Notes: generated by a model from the sequence alone, not told the origin. 64,000 nucleotides of DNA from CAWBFD01 sp963788115 (GCA_963788115.1 CAWBFD010000004.1:1178001-1242000), one strand, 5' to 3'. Shown: positions 7,307 through 16,538, numbered from the stretch's first letter. Program-made: numbers and translations.

Positions 7307-7505
7307 CCCGGCGAGCGCCAGCCTTAGCGGCAGGAAGCCGCCGGGCTGTCGGAGTAGGCGATGTCGCGGGAGAACGTCGGGGGACTCAGCCTGTTCCGCT
7401 GGGTGTTTCAGTTCGGGGGCTCGCCGATGTCTTCGTCCGCGTCGCATGCGTTACTTGGCGCCACGAAGCGATACCTGCAGCGAGCGAGAGGAGGGACACC
7501 ACCCG

Positions 7506-7730
7506 ATGACCGACCCGACCGAAACCGCGACGAGGGAGTTGACCATCGTCACCGTGTTCGAGCACCACGACGCAGATGGCGCCAACCTGGACGTGGCTGT
7601 GGTGCGGCCACACAGGTGGCAGTTCATGACCGTAGAAGAGGCGCGCGACCTCGCGAACAAGCTGCTCGACGCGGCCGACGTGGCGGAGGAGTGCAGCGAG
7701 GAGTTCGAGGTTCCACTACGGATGCGCTAG
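7506..7730 (+). CDS. Small acidic hypothetical protein
   Basis: 74 residues. The ATG at 7506 is chosen because a GAGGAGGGA-like ribosome binding site lies 10-18 nt upstream. The protein is acidic with a beta-rich first half (ELTIVTVFEHHDADGANLDVAVV) and a helical second half (EEARDLANKLLDAADVAEE). Family not recognised. It is the first of several very small genes in this zone. Confidence 0.55.
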   Translation: MTDPTETATRELTIVTVFEHHDADGANLDVAVVRPHRWQFMTVEEARDLANKLLDAADVAEECSEEFEVPLRMR

Positions 7731-7854
7731 GGGAACAGTTGCTCGGGCTTCGCCGCGCCCGCTCGACATCTACGCCACAGGGGACGAGGGATTAGTCCGA
7801 TTCCCTGCGGGTAAAGCGATCGGAGAACGGATTTCCCAGCAAAAGAAAGGAAAC

Positions 7855-8448
7855 ATGGCCCAGACCAAGACATCCCAGCGCCGTGGTTCGTCGGGTTCTT
7901 CGAAATCCGGCTCGAAGGTGCGTGCCTCGAACGGTCGCTCGGGTGGTCGCTCGTCGAGCGGAGGGTCCGCCCGCCAAAGCAGGAGCTCTGCGCAGAGGAA
8001 GCCGTCGCAAAAGAAGCCGAGCGCGCGGGCTGCCGGAAGCACACGGGGGCGTTCGAGCCGCTCCAGGAACGGAGCGACCGCGGTTGAGGGCGTCACGGGG
8101 GCGGTGTCCTCCGGTGCGCAAACGGTCTCTTCAGGTGCTCAGAGTGCTGGCCAAGGTGTGGTCGGCTTCGTCAAGCGGGCGAAGACGCCTCTGATCGCGG
8201 GTGGTGCCGCGATTGCCGCATTGGCTGGAGCCGCGGCGCTCAACAACGCGCGCTCTCGCCGTCGCGAGGTATTCGGGGTGACGATGCCACGAGGTAAGGA
8301 GCTCAAGAATCTCGATGCTCGAAAGATCGCCGGGGCCGTTACCGATGGCGCAAAGCGTGCCGATCGGTTCGGGCAGCGCGTGAGCAGCGTGGCGAGCAGC
8401 GTCCAGACGGTGGGCGAGACCGCTAACAAGGCGGCTAAGAAGGCGTAG
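7855..8448 (+). CDS. Basic low-complexity protein with one hydrophobic segment
   Basis: 197 residues. The first ~75 residues are Ser/Arg/Lys/Gly-rich and strongly basic, like an H1-type or nucleic-acid-binding tail. A hydrophobic stretch (LIAGGAAIAALAGAAAL) lies near residues 113-130, and the C-terminus is amphipathic and alanine/lysine-rich. AAAGAAAGGAAAC precedes the ATG. Possibilities are a nucleoid-associated tail anchored at the membrane or a stress protein; neither is proven. Confidence 0.6.
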   Translation: MAQTKTSQRRGSSGSSKSGSKVRASNGRSGGRSSSGGSARQSRSSAQRKPSQKKPSARAAGSTRGRSSRSRNGATAVEGVTGAVSSGAQTVSSGAQSAGQGVVGFVKRAKTPLIAGGAAIAALAGAAALNNARSRRREVFGVTMPRGKELKNLDARKIAGAVTDGAKRADRFGQRVSSVASSVQTVGETANKAAKKA

Positions 8449-8529
8449 TGCGTACTCTCGCCCCCGCCGCCCGGCTGCCGGACGCCGAGGGATCGGGAGG
8501 GTCTCAGAACCGAGCGCGATGGAACGAAA

Positions 8530-8739
8530 GTGAGGACGATGGACGCCACTGAGCTTGCTCAGACGGGACTTGTTGGCTGGCGGGAGAAGGTCGCCGGGAG
8601 CGTCGCCGGACCGGTGTCCGAGCGGACCCCGCTGGCGGACGAGCAGGTACGTGCGGTGATCGGTGGCGTCTTCTTCGCACTTGCCGTCTATTACGTCGTT
8701 GGGACATTGCGTCGCGCTCTGACGGCCGCTCGAAGTTGA
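8530..8739 (+). CDS. Small single-span membrane protein
   Basis: 69 residues from a GTG at 8530 (66 from the ATG at 8539; both are plausible). The N-terminal half is soluble (ELAQTGLVGWREKVAG), followed by one membrane helix VIGGVFFALAVYYVVGTL and a basic end. It follows the basic low-complexity gene by about 80 nt and may be co-transcribed with it. Family not recognised. Confidence 0.55.
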   Translation: MRTMDATELAQTGLVGWREKVAGSVAGPVSERTPLADEQVRAVIGGVFFALAVYYVVGTLRRALTAARS

Positions 8740-8752
8740 CGCGACGCCGTAG

Positions 8753-8881
8753 ATGATCGCGATCTGGAAGCGATCGGGCGAACGCACCCAGGTGCGCTTC
8801 ATGCCCGGCTGCCTTGTCTGGTCAATCGCGCTCTCAATCGCGCTGACCATCTTGGTGAACCTGCTGATCCGATTGTTCTGA
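8753..8881 (+). CDS. 42-residue membrane protein
   Basis: ATG at 8753, 13 nt after the preceding stop. The product has a basic N-terminus (KRSGERTQVRF), then MPGCLVWSIALSIALTILV and NLLIRLF, a single membrane helix ending in a short basic/aromatic tail. The FxPGCLxWS start followed by a leucine-rich helix recurs in short actinobacterial membrane proteins of unknown role (recollection, not checked). Confidence 0.6.
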   Translation: MIAIWKRSGERTQVRFMPGCLVWSIALSIALTILVNLLIRLF

Positions 8882-9023
8882 GCAGGTTTTCCGGCTCGCG
8901 CCCGCATGCTCCAGCCCTCGTCAGCGCCTAGGACGCGATAGCCCACCCGGCACCGCCTCCACCTCTTCGCGCCGCGGCCGCGCCTGGTGTGATCTCCGCG
9001 CCCAGCAGGTAGGGAGCCTCCGC

Positions 9024-9417
9024 ATGACGGGGATCCTGCTAGCGGCGGCATTCGCGCTGATCATCGGCGGAGCGATCCTGTTCACGAACGCGATCGAGTG
9101 GTCGGGCAAAGCGTCTCGATCTCGGTGAAGGAGCCGTGGGAAGCCTGCTGGCCGCGGTCGGTACGGCGCTGCGCGAGTCACTGATTCCCGTGGTCGCGGT
9201 CCTCTCGGGTGGCGAGTCCGAACAGGTTGCGATCGGCGCCATCGTCGGCGCCCCCTTCATGCTGGGCACGCTCGCCATGCTGGTGGTGGGCGCCAGCGCC
9301 CTAGCGTTTCGCCGACGGCGAGGCAGCGGATCGGAGGTGACCGCCGACGACCGCTCGCTCCGTCGCGACCTCGGCTTCTTTTTGCCCTGCTTCGCCATCG
9401 GCATCGGCCTGGGCTGA
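9024..9417 (+). pseudogene. Truncated, frameshifted cation/Ca2+ exchanger (N-terminal half)
   Basis: AGGTAGGGAG precedes an ATG at 9024 that opens a membrane helix ending NAIEWSGK. One extra base at 9111 breaks the frame, which resumes as RLDLGEGAVGSLLAAVGTAL. This is the alpha-repeat of the Na+/Ca2+ exchanger superfamily. The motif TALPES appears as TALRES, losing the proline. Two further membrane segments follow to a stop at 9417. The second alpha-repeat is absent, so only about half of a normal exchanger remains. Confidence 0.7.
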
Positions 9418-9507
9418 TCGACTCGACCCGGGCGAAGCGGGTTTCGCGACGATCGTTTTGGGCAGAGGCGTACCAACCGTACGGATGCGAGTACGAAGAG
9501 GTAAAGG

Positions 9508-9750
9508 ATGACCAAGGTAGCGGGGACAAAGTTCGCCGGAAATGCCGAGCCGGCGCTGATGCCTCACGACGCCCAGATACGGACGCAGGAGCTCGAAACG
9601 GCGCTGCGACAGATCGCGGAGCAGCCATCTGACGATCCGGGGACGCTCCAACAGTTTGCCGCGACTGCGCTGGAGAACCAGTGCCGCCTGCTGGCCGCCG
9701 CGCTCCGCGTCGTAGGCTCGCTGCAGCTCGACGTCGGCGGGCGCCGCTAG
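9508..9750 (+). CDS. Small hypothetical protein
   Basis: 80 residues beginning MTKVAGTKFAGNAEPALMPHD, with a helical middle (QELETALRQIAEQP) and a C-terminal helix (NQCRLLAAALRVVGSLQ). No membrane segment. A weak GAGG/AAAGG ribosome site precedes the ATG. Because it sits between two dead transporter fragments it could itself be residual, but the frame is intact. Confidence 0.4.
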   Translation: MTKVAGTKFAGNAEPALMPHDAQIRTQELETALRQIAEQPSDDPGTLQQFAATALENQCRLLAAALRVVGSLQLDVGGRR

Positions 9751-9834
9751 CCCCGCAGCTCCTCGAGCTCGGTGCCAGAGCGGAGCCCGCGTGAGCCGCG
9801 CTCATACCCCCGAGCAATCGGCTGCGGGGTATGG

Positions 9835-10271
9835 CCTCGACAGCGCATCTACTTCCTCAAGCGCGAGGTGATCGAGTTCGATCGCGCGACCTTTCCGCTC
9901 CTGGTCCCGCTCGAGGCGCTGGAGGCCGGTGGCTACGTGCAGATCGACGACGAGCTGCGCCAGTTCTTCCGCGACGTTGCCGATCATGCGCGCCGTGTCG
10001 ATGAGCAGGTCACCGCCCAACGGGAGCTCCTCACCAGCATCCGCGAGGCGAACCTCCGCTGCTCGGCGTGCAGCAGAACGCGGTCGTGCGGACGATCTCG
10101 GCTTGGGCGGCGATCATCGCCGTACCGACCTTCCTGGCCAGCATCTGGGGCATGAACTTCGAGCACATGCCGGAGCTGGGGTGGGCGGCCGGCTACCCGA
10201 TGGCGCTGGCGCTGATGGCCGTCGCCGTCCTCGTGCTGCTCCGCTTCTTCAAGCGGATCGAGTGGCTCTGA
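9835..10271 (+). pseudogene. CorA-type Mg2+ transporter remnant (C-terminal part)
   Basis: The frame from about 9835 gives RIYFLKREVIEFDRATFPLL and the long stalk helix of CorA. A missing base near 10057 shifts the frame, and the rest continues to 10271 with two membrane helices and the loop WGMNFEHMPEL, containing the family's GMN selectivity motif. Roughly the N-terminal half of the cytoplasmic funnel is missing, so this is a decayed copy rather than a working channel. Confidence 0.78.
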
Positions 10272-10309
10272 GCCCTGGGCGCGACGCAGCCGCTGGCCTA
10301 CGATGAGAA

Positions 10310-11203
10310 ATGATGGTGCCGCTGGCTCATCTGGGGGGCGGTGCATTCGCGCCGCTTCAGGTGCTCGGGCTGACCCTGCTCGGGACCGCGTACGCGCTGC
10401 GGGCGACCTCGCTCTCACGCCAGGGGCGACCGGTCCCTTCGTGGCGCATCGCGTGCTTCGCCGCCGGGATCGCATTGATCGCCGCAGCGTTCGTCTCGCC
10501 GCTCGCCCACTTGGGCGAGGAGCTGGTGCTCGCGCACATGATCCAGCACCTCCTGATCGGGGACATCGCCGCGCTCCTGATCGTGCTGGGTCTCACTCGC
10601 TCGATCCTGCAGCCGCTGCTCCAGATCACCGTCATCGACAGGATGCGGGCGCTGACGCTGCCGGCGATCGCGCTCACCCTCTGGATCGCGAACCTCTATG
10701 TCTGGCACATCCCGGTGCTCTATGAGGAGGCGGTCCGGAGCGATGCGGTCCACGCTTTACAACACGCGTGCTTCATCGGGTTCGGCGTGCTGATGTGGAT
10801 GCCCGTTTTCGGGCCGCTCCCGGTGCCAGCCTGGTTCGGCGGCGGCGCTCAGCTCGTCTACACGGCGATCGCGCGACTGGCGGCGGTCTCGCTCGGAAAC
10901 GTGCTGATGTGGTCCGGGACCGTCCTGTATCCGATCTACGCGCCGGGCGAGGCCTACTGGGACATCGCGCCGCTGACCGACCAGGGGATCGCCGGCGCGA
11001 TCATGATGGCGGAGGGGACCGCGGTCACCGTGGGCGTCCTCTGCTGGGTGTTGCTGCGCTGGGCGCAGCGCGACACCGAGAAGCAGGGCCTGCTCGACCT
11101 CGCGCGGGAGCGCGGGATTCCCCTGGATGAGGCGCGGGCGGCGCGGGCCGTCGCGGCCGGGCAGGGGCGCCGTCTGCGGGAACGACTCGAGCGCAGTGCC
11201 TGA
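10310..11203 (+). CDS. CtaG-family (caa3-type) cytochrome c oxidase assembly membrane protein
   Basis: 297 residues, with about seven membrane helices. HMIQHLLIGDIAALLIVLGL early in the protein and LYVWHIPVLYEEAV followed by HALQHACFI are the histidine-containing segments typical of the caa3_CtaG family, thought to help insert copper into oxidase. No oxidase subunits are in the window. Two in-frame ATGs (10310 and 10313) are possible starts. The stop overlaps the start of the following gene, so the two are co-translated. Confidence 0.85.
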   Translation: MMVPLAHLGGGAFAPLQVLGLTLLGTAYALRATSLSRQGRPVPSWRIACFAAGIALIAAAFVSPLAHLGEELVLAHMIQHLLIGDIAALLIVLGLTRSILQPLLQITVIDRMRALTLPAIALTLWIANLYVWHIPVLYEEAVRSDAVHALQHACFIGFGVLMWMPVFGPLPVPAWFGGGAQLVYTAIARLAAVSLGNVLMWSGTVLYPIYAPGEAYWDIAPLTDQGIAGAIMMAEGTAVTVGVLCWVLLRWAQRDTEKQGLLDLARERGIPLDEARAARAVAAGQGRRLRERLERSA

Positions 11204-12731
11204 GCCCTCCGCCATCTCATCCGAAGCGGCGGGGCCCGAGCGCCGCAACCGGTTCCTGTACGTGCTCGTGTTCGTCGTCGGCACCGCCAGCCTCGGCGCA
11301 GAGATCGCCGCGGTGCGGCTGATGGCGCCGTTCTTCGGCGCCTCGACCATCGTCTGGGCGAACACGATCGGGGTCGTCCTGGTCGCGCTCTCCATCGGCT
11401 ACTGGCTGGGCGGGAGGCTCGGCGATCGCCGTCCCGACATGCGGAGCCTCTGCCTGATGGTGATGGCGGCGGCGGCGCTGCTCGCGGTGGTCCCATTCGT
11501 CGCCCGGCCGTTCCTCGACCTCTCCGTCGACGCGCTGGACGAGATCGAGGCCGGGGCCTTCATCGGCTCGCTGTTCGCGGTCCTGGTCCTGATCGCCGTC
11601 CCGGTGGTGCTGCTCGGAACGGTCTCGCCCTGGGCGATCCGGATCGCAGTTCCCGACGTCGAGCACTCCGGTCGGGTGGCCGGCCGTCTCTACGCGGTCT
11701 CCACCGTGGGCTCCCTCCTCGGCACCCTGCTGGCGGCGCTCGCGCTGATCCCGTTCGTCGGCACCCAGCGGACGTTCCTCGTGTTCGCAGTGGCGATCGC
11801 GCTGATCGCGGCCGTCGGGCTCGGCTGGCGCTTCGTGGCGGTGCCGGTGGTGCTCGCGGGCGCGATCGCGATCCCGGTGGGAACGGTGAAGGCGACCGAC
11901 GAGGGTCGGGTGCTGTTCGAGACCGAGTCGGAGGACCAGTACATCCGCGTGGTGGAGCAGCCCGACGGCGACCGCCTGCTGGAGCTGAACGAGGGTCAGG
12001 CGATTCACTCGCTCTACCGGCCCGGCAGCTACCTGACCGATGACGTCTGGGACGGCTACCTGGTGCTGCCGTTCGCCGCGCTCGATCGCCCGCCGGAGCG
12101 CATCGCGATCCTCGGCAACGCCGCAGGGACTACCGCCCGCGCCTACGGCCACTTCTTCCCGGAGACGCTCGTGGACGGGGTCGAGATCGACGCCGAGCTC
12201 GAGGAGGTGGGGAACCGTTACTTCGAGATGGCCTCGAACGAGAACCTCACCGTCCACAACGAGGACGCGCGCCCGTGGCTCCGCCGCTCGGAGGGCGGCT
12301 TCGACGTGATCATGGTCGACGCCTATCGCCAGCCCTACATCCCCTTCTACCTCGCCACCCGTGAGTTCTTCGAGCTGGTCTCGGAGCGGCTCGCGCCGGG
12401 CGGCGTGGTGATCGTCAACGCGGGCCACCCCGAGGGCAACGACGACCTCGAGGAGGTGCTCGCGGCGACCATGGGCGAGGTCTTCCCGTCGGTCATGCGC
12501 GACCCGATCGAGCCCACCAACACGCTGCTGGTGGGGAGCGAGACGCCCCTCTCCGCCGCCAACATGCGCGACGCGATCCCGCGTCTTCCGCGCGGGCTTC
12601 AGGCGCTGGCGGCGGTCGAGTCGGACCGGCTTGGGCCGCCGCTCGAGGGCGGGGAGGTCTACACCGATGATCGGGCGCCGGTCGAGTGGCTGATCGACCG
12701 CTCGATCCTCGGGTACGCAGAGGATCAGTGA
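11196..12731 (+). CDS. Membrane spermidine-synthase-like (polyamine aminopropyltransferase fold) protein
   Basis: 511 residues from a GTG overlapping the end of the ctaG-like gene. The first ~230 residues form about seven helices (GTASLGAEIAAVRLMAPFFG is typical of the fused transporter-like part). The remainder is a methyltransferase-like fold with the motif IAILGNAAGTTARAYGHFFP, then VDGVEIDAELEE and FDVIMVDAYRQPY. The family is annotated as spermidine synthase, but many membrane-fused members have no proven polyamine activity, and the motif I glycine pattern here (GNAAGTT) differs from classical GGGDG. Function uncertain. Confidence 0.8.
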   Translation: MPEPSAISSEAAGPERRNRFLYVLVFVVGTASLGAEIAAVRLMAPFFGASTIVWANTIGVVLVALSIGYWLGGRLGDRRPDMRSLCLMVMAAAALLAVVPFVARPFLDLSVDALDEIEAGAFIGSLFAVLVLIAVPVVLLGTVSPWAIRIAVPDVEHSGRVAGRLYAVSTVGSLLGTLLAALALIPFVGTQRTFLVFAVAIALIAAVGLGWRFVAVPVVLAGAIAIPVGTVKATDEGRVLFETESEDQYIRVVEQPDGDRLLELNEGQAIHSLYRPGSYLTDDVWDGYLVLPFAALDRPPERIAILGNAAGTTARAYGHFFPETLVDGVEIDAELEEVGNRYFEMASNENLTVHNEDARPWLRRSEGGFDVIMVDAYRQPYIPFYLATREFFELVSERLAPGGVVIVNAGHPEGNDDLEEVLAATMGEVFPSVMRDPIEPTNTLLVGSETPLSAANMRDAIPRLPRGLQALAAVESDRLGPPLEGGEVYTDDRAPVEWLIDRSILGYAEDQ

Positions 12732-12901
12732 GCGCGCGGTCCGCACCCGGGGGTCCGGGGGTTCGGCCGCTCGACCGGGCGCTCTCCTGGCTGGTGACCG
12801 GCCCCGTCGGCCGGGTGCTCGCGTTCGTGCTCGACCTCGGCGCGGCGTGGTGGGGCTGGGCTCGGGATCGCGTGCGGCGCACCATCGGCCGCCGACGGTA
12901 A
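12728..12901 (+). CDS. 57-residue protein coupled to the spermidine-synthase-like gene
   Basis: A GTG at 12728 overlaps the upstream TGA (GTGA). The product contains WLVTGPVGRVLAFVLDLGAA, a possible weak membrane or amphipathic helix, and an arginine-rich C-terminus (RDRVRRTIGRRR). The stop-start overlap supports translation together with the preceding gene. Family not recognised. Confidence 0.55.
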   Translation: MSARSAPGGPGVRPLDRALSWLVTGPVGRVLAFVLDLGAAWWGWARDRVRRTIGRRR

Positions 12902-12908
12902 CCGCCGC

Positions 12909-14891
12909 CTATCGCCTTACCCTCAGCCGCACGACCGTCCTGTCGGTCTCGGCGTTCGAGGCGTGGGCGAGCAGCGTGATCCTGGTCAGCTTGCCGCGGG
13001 CCGCGGGCTTGATCCGCAGCTCGACCGCGCGCCGGCGGGTCCCACCCACGGGGATCGGGCCGCCCGCGACGCAGGGCTTGCCGCGGATCGCGACCCGCCG
13101 GTCCGGGGCGCTCGCGCAGAGGCGGACCGCGTCGGCGGGAGCGGCGCCGACGTTATCGACGCGCAGCCGGTAGGTGACCCGCTTCCTCCGTGGACCCACC
13201 AGGCGCTCCGTCGGCCGGCCTTCGACGTGTAGGCGAGCCTCGCCCGCTGGGGGGTCCGTCATCACCAGCCGCCACTGCTGAGGCGGCCACGCGTTGGCGT
13301 CGGCACAGACCGCGGGGCCGGAGGCGCAGCTCGCGCCGGTCTGGGGATGGGTGGCCCTGTTCTCGCCGTCGCGCCGGAAGCCGCCGATCACGTTGGTACC
13401 GACGGTGCCGTCGACGTTCTCGACCTCGAGAGCCAGGTTGGCGCCCTTCACAACGGGGCGGTGAAAGCCATGGCCGGTGTCGTCCAGGTACCACTGCTGG
13501 AGCCCCGTGCCGACCACGCACGGGGCGATGACGACGTCCGTCCCCGGCTCGCCGGACCCGTCTGCCATCTCCAGGCACCGCCCCCGGTTTCCGGACATGC
13601 TGCGGAACCGGTAGAAGCCGTCGGCCTGCCGCTCGAGCCGCCAGATCTGCTCGAGCGAGACATCGTCACACGTTCGCTGGATCACGTTCGACTCGCCGCC
13701 GTCGTCGACCGCGGTCAGGCACCGATCGCTCGCGACCGGGTTGTGGACGCTCTCCGGGTCAGCCGGGCCGAGTTCGTTCACCAGGCGGTAGTACGCGCCG
13801 TCCGAGAGGTCGTAGGGACCGCCGCCCGGCTCCTGGAAGTACGGCCAGCCGTCGTGCCAGTTCATCGGCCGGATCCCGAGGGTGTTGTCCGGGAGGTACG
13901 CGTGGTAGACGAGGTAATAGGTCCCATCCTCGACGAACACGTCCGGACCACCCGGCGCACGCCAGAGTCCTCCCGGGGTCACCCCCGGCCGGGCGAACCG
14001 GCTGTCGAGGATGGTGCTGCCGCCGCCCTCGGTCAGGGGAACGCCGTTCTTGTCGACGTACGGGCCGTCGATGCTCTCCGAGCGCCCGATGCTGATCTTG
14101 TACGTGGAATCGTCGCCGCGACAGCACCAGTCCCAGCCCGTCAACAGGTAGTAGTAGCCGCCGCGTTGGAAGATCGCCGGCCCCTCGACCCGGTTCGGGG
14201 GCACGGGGAAGCCCGGCTGGATCGGGAACCGCGCGCTCCCACGCGAGGCGATCTGCGTCATCTCGCCAGTGGGGGTGACCATGTCGGCTGCGAGGCGCTG
14301 GATCATGATCCCGTCCCAGTGCGAGCCCCAGGCGATCCACCAGTTCCCGTCCAGATCATGTTGCACGTGCGGGTCGATCGCGTTGTGCTCGTACGGATCG
14401 TCTGAGCCCGAGGCCGCCCCCGAGGCGATGATCGGCTCCCCGTGGTCGACGTAGCTCGACGGAACGGTCGGGGTCTGGGTGGTCTTGAGGCCGATGGCCG
14501 AGGTCTGCGATCCGAAGCTCGACTGCGAGTAGTAGTAGTAGAAGGTGTCGCCGACCCTCTCCACGTGCGGCGCCCAAAGGGTCCCCGGGCTGATCGCGAA
14601 GGTCCAGTCGGCCTTGGGGACGTCGCCGAGGTCCGTCCAGGGGCCGCTGAGGCTCGGCGCGCTCCGGATCGAGTTGTGCGTCGCCGCGACGATGTAGGTG
14701 TCCCCATCCCTGTACAGCGTGGGGTCGTGGACCTCGATCTCCCCGGTGACCGGTATCTGTCCAGATGGGACCGTGCCGGCGCCGGCAGCATCCGTTGATG
14801 GCCACGCGGCCGCCGCACCCGCGAGCCCACCGAGGAGCAGCGCCGACGCCCAGACCCGCCAGGCCCTCTGATGCCCCCTGGTCGACACCAC
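12909..14891 (-). CDS. Secreted GH43-type arabinanase-like enzyme with ricin-type lectin domain
   Basis: 660 residues from a GTG at 14891, preferred over the ATG at 14939 because GGAGG lies 11 nt upstream of it. A signal peptide (WRVWASALLLGGLAGAAAA) leads to a five-bladed propeller. EVHDPTLYRDG carries the putative catalytic-base Asp, HNAIDPHV the auxiliary Asp and RVEGPAIF the acid Glu, in GH43 order. Residues ~390-530 hold a beta-trefoil with QxW repeats (EQIWRL, LQQWYL, PQQWRL), typical of sugar binding. The C-terminal ~80 residues look like a CARDB/DUF11-type beta domain. Likely degrades arabinan or related plant polymers outside the cell; the substrate is inferred. Confidence 0.85.
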   Translation of the reverse strand: MVSTRGHQRAWRVWASALLLGGLAGAAAAWPSTDAAGAGTVPSGQIPVTGEIEVHDPTLYRDGDTYIVAATHNSIRSAPSLSGPWTDLGDVPKADWTFAISPGTLWAPHVERVGDTFYYYYSQSSFGSQTSAIGLKTTQTPTVPSSYVDHGEPIIASGAASGSDDPYEHNAIDPHVQHDLDGNWWIAWGSHWDGIMIQRLAADMVTPTGEMTQIASRGSARFPIQPGFPVPPNRVEGPAIFQRGGYYYLLTGWDWCCRGDDSTYKISIGRSESIDGPYVDKNGVPLTEGGGSTILDSRFARPGVTPGGLWRAPGGPDVFVEDGTYYLVYHAYLPDNTLGIRPMNWHDGWPYFQEPGGGPYDLSDGAYYRLVNELGPADPESVHNPVASDRCLTAVDDGGESNVIQRTCDDVSLEQIWRLERQADGFYRFRSMSGNRGRCLEMADGSGEPGTDVVIAPCVVGTGLQQWYLDDTGHGFHRPVVKGANLALEVENVDGTVGTNVIGGFRRDGENRATHPQTGASCASGPAVCADANAWPPQQWRLVMTDPPAGEARLHVEGRPTERLVGPRRKRVTYRLRVDNVGAAPADAVRLCASAPDRRVAIRGKPCVAGGPIPVGGTRRRAVELRIKPAARGKLTRITLLAHASNAETDRTVVRLRVRR

Positions 14892-15101
14892 TCGTTCTCT
14901 AACCTCCAGCCTCCCTTGAAGGGGAGCTGTGTCCCGCATTACGGAAGGATGCGCCCGTCTGCTGGAATGCTACACCCGACGTGCCACCAGACGGTGATCG
15001 ACTATATGCCCGCCTGGCCGCCACCGATGGTCGAGTTACCAACCCATTGTGAGCACAACTCGACCAACGCCTGCGAACGCACCCGTGATGCGGCGGCGGT
15101 C

Positions 15102-15107
15102 TAAGGT
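15102..15107 (+). promoter_or_regulatory. -10-like element TAAGGT of tig
   Basis: TAAGGT ends 9 nt before the tig ATG, with no ribosome binding site between; consistent with a leaderless transcript. Confidence 0.45.
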
Positions 15108-15116
15108 TCCCGCACG

Positions 15117-16490
15117 ATGAAGACCTCGGTCACCGAGCTGCCGGAGTCCCGCGTGCGCGTGAGCGTCGAGGTCGACCCCGCCGACGTCGAGCACTCGGTC
15201 GAGCACGCCGCCGGCCACCTTGCCGAGGACATGCGCCTTCCCGGCTTTCGCAAGGGCAAGGTGCCGGCGCAGCTGGTGATCCAGCGGTTCGGTCGGGACA
15301 CCGTGCTCGACGCGGCGCTGCGCGAGTTCATGCCGAGCTGGTACGAGCTGGCGCTGATCGATACCGGGATCAGCCCGGTCGGCGACCCGGACCTCAACGT
15401 CGACTCGCTTCCTGCCCGCGGCGAGCCGCTCGCGTTCTCGATCGAGGTGGCGGTGCGCCCGCGGGCGACGCTCGGCGAGTACCGGGGGCTTGACGTGGGC
15501 AGGGCCGTGCCCGAGGTCCCCGACGAGGCGGTCGAGGCCGAGCTCGAGCGCCTGCGCGAGGGCTTCGCCAGCCTCAACCCGGTCGACCGGCCGGCCCGGC
15601 CCGGGGACGTGCTCCTGGTCGACTACGAGGGCACGATCGACGGTGAGCCGTTCGAGGGCTCCGAGGCGCGCGACTTCACGATCGAGCTCGGCCGCGAGGG
15701 GCTGCTGCCCGAGTTCGACCAGGGCCTAACCGGGGCCGTCGCCGGCGACGAGCGCACGATCGACGTCACCTTTCCCGACGATCACCGTCCCGCGGACCTG
15801 GCTGGCAAGACCGCGAGATTCCAGGTGAAGGTGAACGAGGTGCGCGAGAAGGACCTGCCCGAGCTCGACGACGAGTTCGCCTCGGACGCCTCGGAGTTCG
15901 ACACGCTCGCCGAGCTTCGCGACGCGATTCGCATGCGCATCGCCGAGGCCCTCGAGCACCGCGCCGATGACGAGTTCCGCGAGGCGGCGGTCGACGCCGC
16001 CGCCACCGCCGCAACGATCGAGCTGCCTGAGGAGATCGTCCGCGCTCGCGCCGCTGACAGCATGGAGCGACTGGAGCGCTCACTCGGCGCCCGCGGGATC
16101 AGCCCGGAGAGCTATCTGCGGATGCAGGGCAAGACGCGCGATCAGCTGATCGAGGAGGCGATGCCCGACGCCGAGCGCGCGCTTCGCCGGGAGGCAACCC
16201 TGACGGCGGTGGCGGAGACGGAGGGCATCGAGGTCTCCGACGACGATCTGATCGCCGCGCTCGGGCCCGGAGAGGGGGGCGAGGACCCGGAGCGGATCCT
16301 GCGCCGGCTGCGCGAGTCCGGGCGGGACGTGCTTCTTGCCGAGGAGGTCCGGCTGCGCAAGGCGGCGGACCTGATCGTCGAGTCGGCGAAGCCGATCCCC
16401 TTGGAGCAGGCCGCAGCCCGTGAGCGGTTGTGGACGCCCGAGAAGGAGCGCGGCGAGGCGGGCGCGATCTGGACCCCGGGCGACGAGTAG
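15117..16490 (+). CDS. tig: Trigger factor (ribosome-associated chaperone, prolyl isomerase)
   Basis: 457 residues, normal for the family. The ribosome-binding signature GFRKGKVP is at residues 43-50. The FKBP-type isomerase domain spans about 150-245 (GDVLLVDYEGTIDGEPFEGS and LLPEFDQGLTGAVAGDERTI), and the helical chaperone arms follow. It binds near the ribosome exit tunnel. The gene begins the tig-clpP-clpX order that is common in bacteria. The charged C-terminal tail after residue ~425 is longer than in most homologues. Confidence 0.96.
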   Translation: MKTSVTELPESRVRVSVEVDPADVEHSVEHAAGHLAEDMRLPGFRKGKVPAQLVIQRFGRDTVLDAALREFMPSWYELALIDTGISPVGDPDLNVDSLPARGEPLAFSIEVAVRPRATLGEYRGLDVGRAVPEVPDEAVEAELERLREGFASLNPVDRPARPGDVLLVDYEGTIDGEPFEGSEARDFTIELGREGLLPEFDQGLTGAVAGDERTIDVTFPDDHRPADLAGKTARFQVKVNEVREKDLPELDDEFASDASEFDTLAELRDAIRMRIAEALEHRADDEFREAAVDAAATAATIELPEEIVRARAADSMERLERSLGARGISPESYLRMQGKTRDQLIEEAMPDAERALRREATLTAVAETEGIEVSDDDLIAALGPGEGGEDPERILRRLRESGRDVLLAEEVRLRKAADLIVESAKPIPLEQAAARERLWTPEKERGEAGAIWTPGDE

Positions 16491-16532
16491 CGGCTCCGCC
16501 GGGCGAAGTCCGCGGAGGCGCCAATCCCCTTT

Positions 16533-16538
16533 TATAGA
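16533..16538 (+). promoter_or_regulatory. -10-like element TATAGA of clpP
   Basis: TATAGA in CTTTTATAGACTC lies 11 nt before the clpP ATG. No Shine-Dalgarno is visible in the interval. Confidence 0.45.
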
